From CAWJLS01 sp963843755 (GTDB lineage Bacteria; Acidobacteriota; Thermoanaerobaculia; Multivoradales; DATKCC01), in contig CAWJLS010000002.1 of NCBI GenBank assembly GCA_963843755.1, positions 682,001 through 746,000 of the forward strand: a stretch of DNA of 64,000 nucleotides, in the 5' to 3' direction. The position numbers were made by a program, and so were the translations under genes. The notes under the pieces are model-generated. The model ran no database searches. It was given only the letters and a program-made list of their open reading frames with translations, and had not been told where the DNA came from. Of the stretch, positions 42,569-57,704 are shown piece after piece. Every line of letters begins with the position of its first letter. Positions within the stretch are counted from its first letter, which is position 1.

Positions 42569-44047
42569 ATGGGGAGCCCGCCCGAGAACCCCCGGGGAGC
42601 CGGCGCCGGGGCGCCGCTGCCGATCCCGTCGGGACGGACGGTCCACGGCCGGGTCACGCCGCCGCCGTCCAAGAGCGTCACCCATCGGGCGTTCAACCTG
42701 ACCCTGCTCTCCGGCCGTCCGGCGGTCGTCGAGCGGCCGCTGCTGGCCGAGGACACCCGCCTGTTCCTGGGCGCCCTGGCGGCGCTCGGGTGGTCGGTCG
42801 AGCACGGCCACGACGGCGGCGGGGCGGTGCGCCTGGCGCCTCCGCCCATCTCACCCGGGACCGCGGCGCCCTCGTCTCCCTCCTCGTCCTCCCCGTCTGG
42901 GCGCCAGCCGTCCGCCGATCCTCCGAGCCTCTTCTGCGGCAACGCCGGGACCATGTTCCGGTTCCTCGCCGCGACCCTGACGACCGCCGCCGGGGCCGGC
43001 GGTGCGAACGCCCGGCCCGTGGTCCTCGACGGGACGCCGCGCCTACGGGAGCGGCCGGTGGGGCCGCTGCTCGACGCCCTGGGCGGCCTGGGCGGCCGGA
43101 TCACCTGTCGACAGGCCGAGGGGCACGCGCCGCTCGCGATCGAGCCGGGGAGCCTGCGCGGCGGCCGGGTGCGGCTCGACGCCGGGGAGTCGAGCCAGTA
43201 CCTGTCCGCCCTCCTGATGGCCTGCCTGCGGGCGCCGGAGCCGACCGCGATCGAGGTCCCGGCGCTCACCTCCGCGCCCTACGTCGAGATCACCCGCGAG
43301 GCGATCCGCCGGGTCTGCCGGGTGCGTCCGGCGGAAGGCGCGGGCGATCTGTCGCCGGCTCCGCCCTTCGATCCGGTCACCGAGCGGGAGGAGGGCGAGG
43401 GGCGGGTCTTCACCGTGAGCCCGGCCCGCCCGGAGGTCGGGCGGTTCCGGGTCGAGGCGGATCTCTCCGCCGCCTGCTACCCGGCGGCGGCCGCGGCGCT
43501 CACCGGCGGGCGGGTCGAGATCCTCGGCGTGCGCCCCGACGCGGCCCAGGGGGACCGGAAGCTGATCGATCTGCTGGCGCGGATGGGGGCCGAGGTCGCC
43601 TGGGGGGCGGACTCCGTGGTGGTCCGCGGAACCGGGGCGCTGGTCGCTCCCGGGGCCGTCGACCTCTCGGACCTTCCCGACCAGGTGCCGACCCTGGCGG
43701 CGGTGGCGCCGTTCGCCCGGGGCACGACCCGGATCGAGAACGTCGCCCACCTGCGGATCAAGGAGAGCGACCGGCTGCGGGCGATGGCGGACGGGCTGGC
43801 GCGGCTGGGGGTGCCGGTCGAGGAGCGCCCGGACGGGCTGGTGATCGAAGGGTGCTGGGCCGAGGAGGAGCCGCCCGCCGATCCGGCCGATCCGGTGGTC
43901 CTCGATCCGTCCGACGACCATCGGATCGCCATGAGCTTCGCCCTCGTCGGCCTGCGCCGGCCCGGGGTCACGATCGACCATCCGGAGGTGGTGGCGAAGT
44001 CCTACCCCGCGTTCTGGGACGACCTCCTCTCCCTGCTCGGCGTCTGA
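42569..44047 (+). CDS. aroA: 3-phosphoshikimate 1-carboxyvinyltransferase (EPSP synthase)
   Basis: This 492-aa enzyme transfers enolpyruvate from PEP to shikimate-3-phosphate in aromatic amino-acid synthesis. Motifs are VTPPPSKSVTHRAFNLTLL (substrate-binding Lys), FCGNAGTMFRFLAA, LDGTPRLRERPVGPLLDAL, GESSQYLSALLM and LRIKESDRLRAMADGL. It is about 60 residues longer than usual, with two low-complexity insertions: SPGTAAPSSPSSSSPSGRQP near 95-115 and a Pro/Glu-rich stretch near 256-280. Both sit in surface loops and should not break the fold. Confidence 0.95.
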   Translation: MGSPPENPRGAGAGAPLPIPSGRTVHGRVTPPPSKSVTHRAFNLTLLSGRPAVVERPLLAEDTRLFLGALAALGWSVEHGHDGGGAVRLAPPPISPGTAAPSSPSSSSPSGRQPSADPPSLFCGNAGTMFRFLAATLTTAAGAGGANARPVVLDGTPRLRERPVGPLLDALGGLGGRITCRQAEGHAPLAIEPGSLRGGRVRLDAGESSQYLSALLMACLRAPEPTAIEVPALTSAPYVEITREAIRRVCRVRPAEGAGDLSPAPPFDPVTEREEGEGRVFTVSPARPEVGRFRVEADLSAACYPAAAAALTGGRVEILGVRPDAAQGDRKLIDLLARMGAEVAWGADSVVVRGTGALVAPGAVDLSDLPDQVPTLAAVAPFARGTTRIENVAHLRIKESDRLRAMADGLARLGVPVEERPDGLVIEGCWAEEEPPADPADPVVLDPSDDHRIAMSFALVGLRRPGVTIDHPEVVAKSYPAFWDDLLSLLGV

Positions 44048-44185
44048 CCGTCCCTGTCCCGGTGTCGCATCTCTGCACACTAGAACTCGCGGAACCAAGA
44101 AACACGACTGTGGAGTGAGATCTCGGTGAGCCCTCGGCTGGGGGCGGCCGTGGGGCGGCTCCGCCTTGACGGAGCACGCGCGACC

Positions 44186-47585
<3,400 letters not shown>

Positions 47586-47593
<8 letters not shown>

Positions 47594-48068
47594 GCGGGTC
47601 GAACGAGCGCGCGATCCGCGCTGCGATCGCCTCGAGCCCCGCCACGTCAGCCTCTGTGAACGCCGCCGGTCGATGAGAATCCACGTCCAGGACCGCCACC
47701 AGCCCGCCGCTCTCCGCGACCACCGGCACCACCACCTCGGAGCGGGCCGCGGCGTCGCAGGCGATGTGCCCCGGGAACGCGTTCACGTCCGGGACGAGCT
47801 GGCTTCGGAGCTCCCGCGCGGCGGCGCCGCAGACGCCGCGGCCGAACTGGATCTCCAGGCAACCGACCGGCCCCTGGTAGGGCCCGACCCGGAGCAGATC
47901 CGGGCCGACGACTCGATAGAAACCGGTCCAACTGGCATAGGGAAAGTGCCCGTGGACGATCGACGCGGCGGTCGCCATGGCGGTGATCGGATCGCCGCAG
48001 CCTTCGAGCACTGCGTCGATCTCGCGAAGGGCGGAACGGTAGGTTTCGTTGCGTTCGACGTCGTTCAT
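47586..48068 (-). CDS. Free methionine-(R)-sulfoxide reductase (GAF domain, fRMsr)
   Basis: This 160-aa GAF-fold enzyme reduces free methionine-R-sulfoxide. The three catalytic/resolving Cys are at C70 (QGPVGCLEIQFGRG), C80 (GVCGAAAREL) and C104 (FPGHIACDAAARSE), in the typical fRMsr spacing. It ends with VAVLDVDSHRPAAFTEADVAGLE. It converges with the sigma54 activator gene, overlapping its last 8 nt. It fits the oxidative-stress theme of the selenoprotein and YggX-like genes but is not linked to them. Confidence 0.92.
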
Positions 48069-48161
48069 TTAGGCGGTGCGCTCAAAGTGGATTCGTGGGC
48101 ATGTGTCGGCGGATGGCCGGCTGAACGGACCCTCCGGCCGACCTGTTGGTGCCCTGGGGAG

Positions 48162-48189
48162 TTGACTTGGCAAACATTACCTTTATAAT
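48162..48189 (+). promoter_or_regulatory. Strong sigma70-type promoter of the double-HTH gene
   Basis: TTGACT (48162-48167) and TATAAT (48184-48189) are separated by 16 nt. This is the best consensus match seen in the window. The predicted start is about 60 nt upstream of the ATG at 48256, whose AGGAGG ribosome site is at 48241-48246. Confidence 0.8.
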
Positions 48190-48255
48190 AGCGGAGATTG
48201 GTGCAGCGGAAGCTCAGCACTCTCTCATCCAATTCGATTTCAGGAGGCACGGGAC

Positions 48256-48918
48256 ATGGCAAACGAGCAGGCGACCCAGAAAACGGACGGGGCGCAACAC
48301 GAAGCGGAGAAGAAACTCTATACGCTGACGGAGATCTCGGAGAGAACGAACATCTCCATGCCGACCCTCCAGCGGTACAAGAAGGGATACCAGGATCGTA
48401 TTCCTTCGGTCGGCAAAGGGCGCAAGCAGCGCTATCCCGAAGAGGCTCTGCCGGTCTTCGAGCAGATCAAGAAGGAAAACATCAAGCGGCGGGGACGGCC
48501 GCGCAAGAGCGGCGCGCCGGCCAGGCCGTCGACGGGGCCCAAGAAGAAGACGCCCGATACGTCGGGCCTGTTGACCCTGACCAAGATCGCCGAAGAGACC
48601 GGCATCTCCTACCCGACCCTGGTCCGCTACGTGAAGCTCTACAAGGACCGGATTCCGCATCGTGGCTCGGGCCGCGCGCGCCGCTTCCTGCCGGAGGCGG
48701 TCGAGGTGTTCAAGGAGATCCGTTCGGAGAGCCCGCGCGGCCGGCGCAAGAAGAAGGTGGCCGTGGCCGGTGGCGTGCCTCGCCAGGTGGCTGCCGGCGA
48801 GCCGGGTCTGAGCCGTCGGGTGGCCGCGCTGGAGCGGTCGAGCGCCGATCTCGAAAAGCAGATCAAGGAGCTGATCCGCCAGCTCAAGAAGCCGCTCAAG
48901 GTCACCATCAAGCGGTAG
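48256..48918 (+). CDS. DNA-binding protein with two MerR-type HTH domains, AT-hook and coiled coil
   Basis: This 220-aa protein has an internal duplication. MerR-like HTH 1 is at residues 21-72 (YTLTEISERTNISMPTLQRY...DRIPSVGKGRKQRY) and HTH 2 at 105-156 (LTLTKIAEETGISYPTLVRY...DRIPHRGSGRARRF). Between them lies an AT-hook-like KRRGRPRKSG (77-86), and the C-terminus is Lys/Arg-rich with a coiled coil (about 186-210, RRVAALERSSADLEKQIKEL). It has no ligand or Fe-S domain, unlike true MerR regulators. The near-perfect promoter and AGGAGG site predict high expression, so it may be a nucleoid-like or global DNA-binding protein. I do not recognise a named family. Confidence 0.85.
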   Translation: MANEQATQKTDGAQHEAEKKLYTLTEISERTNISMPTLQRYKKGYQDRIPSVGKGRKQRYPEEALPVFEQIKKENIKRRGRPRKSGAPARPSTGPKKKTPDTSGLLTLTKIAEETGISYPTLVRYVKLYKDRIPHRGSGRARRFLPEAVEVFKEIRSESPRGRRKKKVAVAGGVPRQVAAGEPGLSRRVAALERSSADLEKQIKELIRQLKKPLKVTIKR

Positions 48919-48941
48919 CTCTGGCGGTTGCGGCAGCCCTG

Positions 48942-48966
48942 GGAGAGGGGCCGTGAGCCCCTCTCC
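48942..48966. terminator. Bidirectional terminator-like hairpin between convergent genes
   Basis: GGAGAGGGGC (48942-48951) pairs with GCCCCTCTCC (48957-48966) around the 5-nt loop CGTGA, between the stops of the double-HTH gene and thiL. There is no U-run on either side. Confidence 0.6.
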
Positions 48967-50153
48967 TCAGAGTCTCTCCAGGTGGTCCCAGCCGACGCGC
49001 GGCCAGGCTTCGCGGTGCTCCTCCCGGAGCAGCGCCAGCTCGTCGCCCGCGGTGACCGTGCCGATCGCCCGGCAGCCGAGCCGCTCCGGCGCCTCGATGC
49101 CGGGCGGCAGGGTGAACAGGATCACGTAGTCCTCGCCCCCTCCGAGCGCCAGGTCGAGGGGGTCCTGGCCGAGCGCTTCACACAGCTCCAGGAACCCGTC
49201 GGTCAGCGGGATGGCACCGCAGTCGAGCTCGGCGCCGACGCCGCTCGCGCGCGCCAGCCGTGGCAGGTCGCGCCCCAGGCCGTCCGACAGGTCGAGGGCC
49301 GCGATCCGTTCCGTCTGGGCGCGCTCCCCCAGCCAGGCGCCGAGCTCGAGCTGTGCCGAGGGCCGCAGGTGGCGGCGTACCGCCGAGCGTGCCGCCTCGG
49401 CCACCGTTTCGACCTTCCGGACGTCGCCCGGCAGAAAGACGTGGGCACGCTCGCCGTGGGCGGTCAGCCGCGCTCCCCGGCGGAGCAGGCGCAGGCCGGC
49501 GCCCGATTCGCCGACGGTTCCCCCCAGCCAGAGCCGGTCGCCCGCCCGGGCACCGCCCCGGCGGATCGGCCGCCAGTCGCTCGGCCGGTGGGCGATCAGG
49601 GTCATGGTGACGGTGAGCGTGGGGCTCGACGCCAGGTCGCCGCCGGCGAGGGCGACCCCGACCGGTGCGCTCTCCGCCAGCAGGATCGAGAAGAAGTGGC
49701 GGTAGTCGAAGAACTCCGGCGCGGCGATCGTCACCAGGGCGTGGCACCAGGGTGCGGGCGCCGCGGCCGTGTTCGCGGCGGCCGGCGGCTCGGGGTCCGC
49801 CGACTCGCCCGGCTCGGCCGGGTCGTCTGGATCGGCCGGATCGTCCGGATCGGGAGGAGCGCCCGGATCGGCGGCCGTGGCGAGCTCGGCCAGTTCGGCT
49901 GAGTCCTCCAGGCCGGGCGGCGGCGCGCCCATGGCCGCCAGGTCCGACAGGTTGACGTGCAGCAGCCGCCGGGCCAGCAGGCCGGCGTCGAGCTCGGCCG
50001 GCACGTGCACGCCGGCGATCTGGGAATCGACGGTCGCCACCGCCGTGTCGCCGACGCCGACGAGGAGCGCCGCGTCGTCCCCGATCAGGTCGGTCCCCGG
50101 CTGGCTCCGCAGCCACTCGATCAGCCGGTCCTCGCCGCGTTCGGCCCTGGTGC

Positions 50154-50157
<4 letters not shown>
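48967..50157 (-). CDS. thiL: Thiamine-monophosphate kinase
   Basis: This 396-aa enzyme phosphorylates thiamine monophosphate to the active diphosphate. Motifs are IGDDAALLVGVGDTAVATVDSQIAGVH, HVNLSDLAAMGAPP, GGDLASSPTLTVTMTLI, RAGDRLWLGGTVGESGAGLRLL, ALDLSDGLGRDLPRLA and GGGEDYVILFTLP. About 45 residues near position 95-135 are inserted compared with E. coli ThiL, including DPDDPADPDDPAEPG from a short tandem repeat. The start overlaps the lon stop (ATGA). Confidence 0.95.
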
Positions 50158-52780
<2,623 letters not shown>

Positions 52781-52784
<4 letters not shown>

Positions 52785-53239
52785 GGCGTCTCCTCCCCGT
52801 CCGCTTCGACCACCAGGATCTGCTTGCGCTCGCGCCGTTCGTGGATCTTGGGGAACTCGACGGTCAGCACCCCGCCGCGCAGCCGGGCGACCCCCCGGTG
52901 GGTGTTGACCGGTCCGGCCAGCTCGATGGTGCGCTCGAAGGAGCCCCGGCCCCGCTCCATGCGGTGGAACCGGGCCTGCCGGTCGGGGGACGTCGGCTGC
53001 TTGCGGCCGGTCACGGTGACCAGCGGACCCTCGACCTCGACCCGCAGGTCGTCGGTTCCGATGCCGGGCACCTCGACCAGCACCTGCACCGTCTCGGAGG
53101 TCTCGACGACATCGATCGCCGGCTCCCAACGGCCGGCCTCCGGCGGTGTGCCGGCGAGGCCGAGGGCCTCGCGGAACAGCCGGTCGAGCTCGTCCCGGAA
53201 GCGGACGGCGGACAGGGGAGGGCGGTGGGACGGGGGCAT
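52781..53239 (-). CDS. Hsp20/alpha-crystallin family small heat-shock protein
   Basis: This 152-aa chaperone has the alpha-crystallin domain (about 38-135; WEPAIDVVETSETVQVLVEVPGIG, FERTIELAGPVNTHRGVARLRGGVLTVEFPK) and a short N-terminal arm. It holds unfolded proteins without ATP. Its stop overlaps the lon start (GTGA). No CIRCE box is seen upstream, so it is probably not HrcA-controlled. It follows nrdR by 28 nt in the same direction. Confidence 0.95.
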
Positions 53240-53267
53240 CGGTCGAAGGCTCCGGTGGTGGGCTCGC

Positions 53268-53807
53268 TCAGTCCTCGGACGCCGCGGCGCCGGCCTTGGT
53301 GGCGCCGGCCTTGGTGGCCGCGGTCACGCGTTCGCCGTCCTCTTCCTCGCGCGCCTCCTTCTCCAGCAGGGCGGTCAGGACGTCGGTGAATGCCTCGATG
53401 TCCTCGAAGCGGCGATAGACGGAGGCGAAGCGTACGTAGGCCACCTGGTCGAGGGGGTAGAGGCGGTCCATCAGGATCGAGCCGATCTCCCGCGACGAGA
53501 TCTCCCGGTCCTCGCGGTCGTGGAGCCGGGCCTCGACCTGATCGGCCAGCTCCTCGAGCCGGCGCGGCGGCACCGGCCGCTTCTCGCAGGCCCGGTGGAG
53601 GCCGTTGAGCAGCTTGTTGCGGCTGAACGCCTCCCGCCGGCCATCGCGCTTGACCACCATGTAGGCGATCGATTCGATCTGCTCGTACGAGGTGAAGCGC
53701 CGGCCGCAGGCGAGACACTCGCGCCGCCGACGGATGGTCGCCCCGTCGCGGCTCTCCCGGGAGTCGACGACGCGATCCCGGTTCTCGGAGCAGTAGGGGC
53801 ACTTCAT
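53268..53807 (-). CDS. nrdR: Transcriptional repressor NrdR
   Basis: This 179-aa protein has the zinc ribbon MKCPYCSENRDRVVDSRES...CLACGRRFTSYEQI and an ATP-cone (VVKRDGRREAFSRNKLLNGLHRACEKRPV). It represses ribonucleotide reductase genes when dATP is high. The C-terminal 25 residues (TKAGATKAGAAASED) are an extra low-complexity tail from a 15-nt repeat. I chose the ATG at 53807, which begins at the family zinc ribbon; upstream frame opening is shadow. No nrd gene is in the window. Confidence 0.95.
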   Translation of the reverse strand: MKCPYCSENRDRVVDSRESRDGATIRRRRECLACGRRFTSYEQIESIAYMVVKRDGRREAFSRNKLLNGLHRACEKRPVPPRRLEELADQVEARLHDREDREISSREIGSILMDRLYPLDQVAYVRFASVYRRFEDIEAFTDVLTALLEKEAREEEDGERVTAATKAGATKAGAAASED

Positions 53808-53872
53808 GGGATGACCGGAATCAGAGCGCGCTGTCTGGAAGGGGAAGGTCCGAGCCGGGCACCGGCCCGGGA

Positions 53873-55057
53873 TCACTTGGCGGCCAGCGCGATGTTGAGG
53901 CGGAGCAGGAGCTTCTCGACGCTCTCGGTGTCGTGGAGGTCGACGCGGAGGTTGCGGATCGATTCGACCACCTGCTGGTCCTCGTCCTCCACCTCGAGGG
54001 TGACCGAAAAGCGTCGGGCCCGGCGGAAGTCGGCGCGCGTCAGGGTGAGCTGGATGTCGCGCCGCAGCTCGCCGCCGCCGTTGCGGCCGGCCGCGGCGCG
54101 GGACGGTGAGCGCGTCGTCGCGGGCCCCGCCATCGCCTCCTGGCGGAGCCGCTCGAGCTCTTCGAGCACGTTGCGGTTCGAGGTCTTGCGGACGTGAGCC
54201 TCGGGCGGTGGCTGGGTGGCCGCGGGGGTGCTCCGGCTCTTGGCGGCGACCGCCGGCTGCTGCTTGGGAGCGGCCGGCTTGGGGGCCGCGGCAGGCTTGG
54301 GAGCCGCGGCCGCCGGTTTGGCCGGAGCCGCGGCGGGCTTTGGCGCGGCGGGTGCGGGTGCGGCCGGGTTTGCCGCGGGCGCTCGGGTTGCCGCGGGCGC
54401 CGGGCTTGCCGCGGGCGCTGGGGTTGCCGCGGGCGCGGGCTTTTCGGTCGTCACCTGCTCGCGGTCGCCGGTGAGCCGCTTCTTGAGCGCCAGGAGGGTC
54501 ACCTTGGAGACCCCTTTGAGGGTCTCGAAGACGCCGTCGCCGTGGAGCGCCGACGCCTCGAACGTAGGCCACTTGCTCCAGTTGAGGGCGTTGTCGAGCT
54601 CCTCGACGGAGCAGATGTCGTCCAGGTCCCGCTTGTTGTACTGGAGCACCAGCGGCATGTCCATCAGGTCGAGCCCCATCTCCGCCAGGTTCTCCCGCAA
54701 GTTCTCGAGCGAGTCGACGTTGGCCTGGAGCATGGCGCGCTGGGAGTCGGCCACGAAGACGACGCCGTCGACGCCCTTGAGCACGAGCTTACGGGTCGTG
54801 TTGTAGAAGACCTGGCCGGGCACCGTGTAGAGCTGGATCCGGGTGTTGAAGCCGGCGATCTGGCCGACGTCGATCGGCAGAAGGTCGAAGAACAGGGTCC
54901 GGTCGGTCTCGGTCTCGAGGGAGACCATCTCGCCCCGGCACTCGGAGGAGGTCTGGCTGTAGATGTGGTGGAGGTTCGTGGTCTTGCCGCACAAGCCGGG
55001 GCCGTAGAAAACGACCTTGGCCGCCATCTGCATCGTGCTGTAGTTGAAGAAGACCAT
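53873..55057 (-). CDS. MglA-like Ras-family GTPase with long Pro-Ala linker and C-terminal domain
   Basis: This 394-aa protein begins with an MglA/GliA-type small GTPase (about 1-195): P-loop FYGPGLCGKTTNLHHIY, switch TVPGQVFYNTTRKLVLKGVDG and VLQYNKRDLDD. A Pro/Ala-rich linker of about 90 residues follows (PAPAATPAPAASPAPAAT), then a C-terminal soluble domain (about 310-394; RRDIQLTLTRADFRRARRFSVTLEVEDEDQQVVESI). Ordinary MglA ends near residue 195. MglA proteins set cell polarity for type IV pili or gliding; pilT lies at the end of this window. No MglB-type activator gene is nearby. Confidence 0.9.
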   Translation of the reverse strand: MVFFNYSTMQMAAKVVFYGPGLCGKTTNLHHIYSQTSSECRGEMVSLETETDRTLFFDLLPIDVGQIAGFNTRIQLYTVPGQVFYNTTRKLVLKGVDGVVFVADSQRAMLQANVDSLENLRENLAEMGLDLMDMPLVLQYNKRDLDDICSVEELDNALNWSKWPTFEASALHGDGVFETLKGVSKVTLLALKKRLTGDREQVTTEKPAPAATPAPAASPAPAATRAPAANPAAPAPAAPKPAAAPAKPAAAAPKPAAAPKPAAPKQQPAVAAKSRSTPAATQPPPEAHVRKTSNRNVLEELERLRQEAMAGPATTRSPSRAAAGRNGGGELRRDIQLTLTRADFRRARRFSVTLEVEDEDQQVVESIRNLRVDLHDTESVEKLLLRLNIALAAK

Positions 55058-55153
55058 CCCCTGAACCTCGCAAATCCCTGAAATAGAAGGGAAGAAAGAC
55101 TAGCACCCGGCCCCTGGGGGGTCAAGGAACTGCGCCGTCCTCCAAAGGCCGCC

Positions 55154-56230
55154 TCAGGCCTGTTCGTCCGGGCGTTCCCGGCCCGCTCGGAGGGGTGCGA
55201 GACCGGCGTTCCGGAGCGCATCCTCGAGCTGTCGCCGACGGTGACCGGCGGGGCGCTCTGCCCCCTCGTCGTGCGGCGCCCCTGTGAGGCGCGCGGTCTC
55301 CAGTGCCAGGAGGGTGAACAACGCGCGGCGATCGCGATCTGTTCCGGCCGCCCCGTGCGGATCGGCGACCGCGCGGAGCGCCTCGATCTGGTGGACGAAC
55401 GTGGCGTCGTCGCCGCGCGCCACCGGCCCGGTGATCGCCGCGCCGAGGGCCGGGACCAGGGGCCGCCCGGTCGCTTCCGCCGCCTCGGCCGCCGCGGCGA
55501 GCTTGGCCAGCGCGCCGGCTCCGAGCGTCAGGTAGCCGCGGCCGACGGCGTCCGGCAGGCCGAGGGAGCGGGCGAGGTCCGCCGCCGCCGTGACCAGGGT
55601 GGCGACGCCCCCCGCGGCGACGCTCGCCGCCAGGTGGTAGAGCGTCCGGAGCTGCTCCGGCACGACCTCGGCGGTGCCGCCGAAGGCCTCGGCGAGCCGA
55701 CGCCCCATCGCCAGGGCGGCAGGCGGTCCGTCGAGGGCGAAGAAGGTGCCGGCCGCTTCGCCCGGGTCGGTGAGCGGCGCCGGGAAGGCCTTGAGCGGGT
55801 GGAACGAGCCGGCCACCCCGGCCGCCCCGGCCCTCGTGGAGGGGGAGGCGAGAGGGTCCAGGGCGGAGGCGCCGCGGCTGCCGGCGGTGTGGAGGGCCAC
55901 CGGCGCCTGGGGCCGGCGGGCGAGCTCCGCCGCCACGGCGTCGAGGGCGTCGTCGGCGACCGCCACGAGCAGCAGGTCGCAGTCGTCCGAGGAGAGGGTG
56001 GCGACGGTCTCCGCACGGGCTCCGAGGGCGGCCGCCAGAGCGGTGGTCGACGCGCCGGGTCCGTCCTTTCCGGTCGCCGGTCCGGTCCCGCCTGCCCCGG
56101 CGGGCCGTCCCGCCACCGCCACGAGGGTCGCGCCGGCCGCACGGGCCCACCAGGCCAGGCTGGTGCCGACGCGTCCGGGCCCGGCCAGGGCCACGCGCAA
56201 CCCCGCGAGCGGCTGGTGGTTCGCGACCAT
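55154..56230 (-). CDS. Rossmann-like + DUF2520 oxidoreductase-like protein
   Basis: This 358-aa protein has an N-terminal NAD(P)-type Rossmann fold (LRVALAGPGRVGTSLAWWARAAGA; the following TLVAVAGRP is the second strand) and DDCDLLLVAVADDALDAVA. The DUF2520 domain follows (about 150-330; VAGSFHPLKAFPAPLTD, YHLAASVAAGGVATLVTAAADLA, LGAAITGPVARGDDATFVHQI). It is related to F420/NADP-dependent reductases and prephenate-dehydrogenase-like folds; the substrate is unknown. The start could be the ATG at 56230 or GTG two codons earlier. Confidence 0.85.
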   Translation of the reverse strand: MVANHQPLAGLRVALAGPGRVGTSLAWWARAAGATLVAVAGRPAGAGGTGPATGKDGPGASTTALAAALGARAETVATLSSDDCDLLLVAVADDALDAVAAELARRPQAPVALHTAGSRGASALDPLASPSTRAGAAGVAGSFHPLKAFPAPLTDPGEAAGTFFALDGPPAALAMGRRLAEAFGGTAEVVPEQLRTLYHLAASVAAGGVATLVTAAADLARSLGLPDAVGRGYLTLGAGALAKLAAAAEAAEATGRPLVPALGAAITGPVARGDDATFVHQIEALRAVADPHGAAGTDRDRRALFTLLALETARLTGAPHDEGAERPAGHRRRQLEDALRNAGLAPLRAGRERPDEQA

Positions 56231-56326
56231 GTCCACAAAGGATATCCGAGACCGTCGAGGTCTTCGGGCGGACGCGGGGAAGCCTCGGTAACGTGATTCT
56301 TTTCAGTGAGTTATGGAGAGCGTCTC

Positions 56327-56355
56327 TTGACTCTTCGATCGCTCTCGGCTACTCT
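56327..56355 (+). promoter_or_regulatory. Sigma70-type promoter of the hrcA-grpE-dnaK-dnaJ operon
   Basis: TTGACT (56327-56332) and TACTCT (56350-56355) are separated by 17 nt. The predicted start falls at about 56362, inside the CIRCE operator, so HrcA binding would block RNA polymerase. Confidence 0.7.
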
Positions 56356-56358
56356 GGC

Positions 56359-56385
56359 CTGGCACTCTCGGTCTGAGAGTGCCAA
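56359..56385 (+). promoter_or_regulatory. CIRCE operator (HrcA-binding site)
   Basis: CTGGCACTC (56359-56367), a 9-nt spacer and GAGTGCCAA (56377-56385) match the CIRCE consensus TTAGCACTC-N9-GAGTGCTAA with small changes that keep the dyad. It lies 134 nt upstream of hrcA and overlaps the predicted transcription start. A short run of CCGATCGGG repeats at about 56417-56463 follows before the start codon. Confidence 0.9.
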
Positions 56386-56518
56386 TCTGTCCGGGCCGTG
56401 GGGCGGGACCCGTGCGTTGTGCCGATCGGGCCGATCGGGCCGATCGAGCCCATGAGGCCGATCGAGTCAGATTGCGACGAACGACGACTGGATGACCGAG
56501 ATGAGTGAAGGAGTGGAC

Positions 56519-57589
56519 ATGGCAAGTCTCTCCGCCCGCGAGCGGGAGATCCTCAGGGACGTCATCTTGATGCACATCCTGAGCGCCGAGCCGATCAGCT
56601 CGCGGTCGGTGGCCAAGCAGGGGCGCCACGGCCTCTCGGCCGCCTCCATCCGCAACATCATGGCCGACCTCGAAGAGCTCGGCTACCTGCGCCAGCCCCA
56701 CACCTCGGCCGGCCGGGTGCCGACCGGCGCGGGCTATCACCTGTTCGTCGAGTCCCTGATGGGCAGCCGGACGGTTCCGGCCCGCGTGCGCCGCTACATC
56801 GACGAGCACCTGCGCGGCACGCCCGACGACGCCGAGGCGGTGATCTCGGTCACCTCCCATCTGCTCTCGGAGCTCTCCCAGCAGGTGGGGATCGTGGTCA
56901 CGCCCGCCATGGGCGACACCGTGCTCCGGGCGATCGACTTCGTCCCGCTGTCCGGGTCCCGGGTGCTGGTGGTGGTCGTCGCCGAGAGCGGCTTCGTCGA
57001 CAACAAGGTGATCGAGACCGACCAGCAGCTCCCGCGTGAAGACCTGATCCGGATCTCCAACTACCTGACCCAGAACTTCTCCGGCAAGACGCTGCGCGAG
57101 ATCCGCGACCGGCTTCTCTCCATGATGGCGGAGGAGCGGGCCCAGGTCGACCAGATCCTGGGGACGACCCTGGAGCTCGCCAAGCGCAGCCTCGACCAGG
57201 TGGCGCAGCGGGAGGTCCTGGTGGACGGCACGTCGATGATCCTCGGCCAGCCGGAGCTCTCCGACGTCGTCCGGGTACGGCGCCTGATCGAGACCTTCAC
57301 CGACAAGGCGCGGCTGGTTCAGATGCTCAACGCCTGCGTCCAGAGCGAGGGCGTGCGGGTGGTCATCGGCGAGGACAGCGACCTGACCTCGGAGCTCGAC
57401 TTCAGCCTGGTGGCGACCCGTTACGGCGTCGGCGAGCGGCACCTGGGGACGCTGGGGATCTTCGGCCCGTCCCGGATGGAATATCAGAGGGTCATCCCCC
57501 TGGTTCACTACCTCGGGAAGGCCCTCAGCGAGGTGCTGTCCGGCGGCCCCGCCGGCGACCCCGGCGAGGACGACCCGCCCTGCGCTTGA
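56519..57589 (+). CDS. hrcA: Heat-inducible transcription repressor HrcA
   Basis: This 356-aa CIRCE-binding repressor has an N-terminal winged-helix (SAREREILRDVILMHILSAEPISSRSVAKQG...SAASIRNIMADLEELGYL) and TSAGRVPTGAGYHLFVESLM. A GAF-like regulatory domain follows with GSRVLVVVVAESGFVDNKVIET, VVIGEDSD and LGTLGIFGPSRMEYQRVIPLV. It holds the chaperone operon off until free GroEL or DnaK falls. I chose the ATG at 56519 with an AAGGAG site 6 nt upstream. It heads the operon with grpE, dnaK and dnaJ. Confidence 0.96.
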   Translation: MASLSAREREILRDVILMHILSAEPISSRSVAKQGRHGLSAASIRNIMADLEELGYLRQPHTSAGRVPTGAGYHLFVESLMGSRTVPARVRRYIDEHLRGTPDDAEAVISVTSHLLSELSQQVGIVVTPAMGDTVLRAIDFVPLSGSRVLVVVVAESGFVDNKVIETDQQLPREDLIRISNYLTQNFSGKTLREIRDRLLSMMAEERAQVDQILGTTLELAKRSLDQVAQREVLVDGTSMILGQPELSDVVRVRRLIETFTDKARLVQMLNACVQSEGVRVVIGEDSDLTSELDFSLVATRYGVGERHLGTLGIFGPSRMEYQRVIPLVHYLGKALSEVLSGGPAGDPGEDDPPCA

Positions 57590-57704
57590 ACTAGAATCGC
57601 AAGCGATCATCGATAGAATGGCGGTTCGCCTACGGGACGAGCCGATGTCCGTCCATCGACGCACGGATCGCGAGACACCAGATCCGATCGGAGTCCGAGA
57701 CACC

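Noticed and set aside
57585..57625. Internal grpE promoter from TTGAAC and TAGAAT boxes
   Set aside because: Their spacing is 22 nt and the operon promoter with CIRCE is sufficient.
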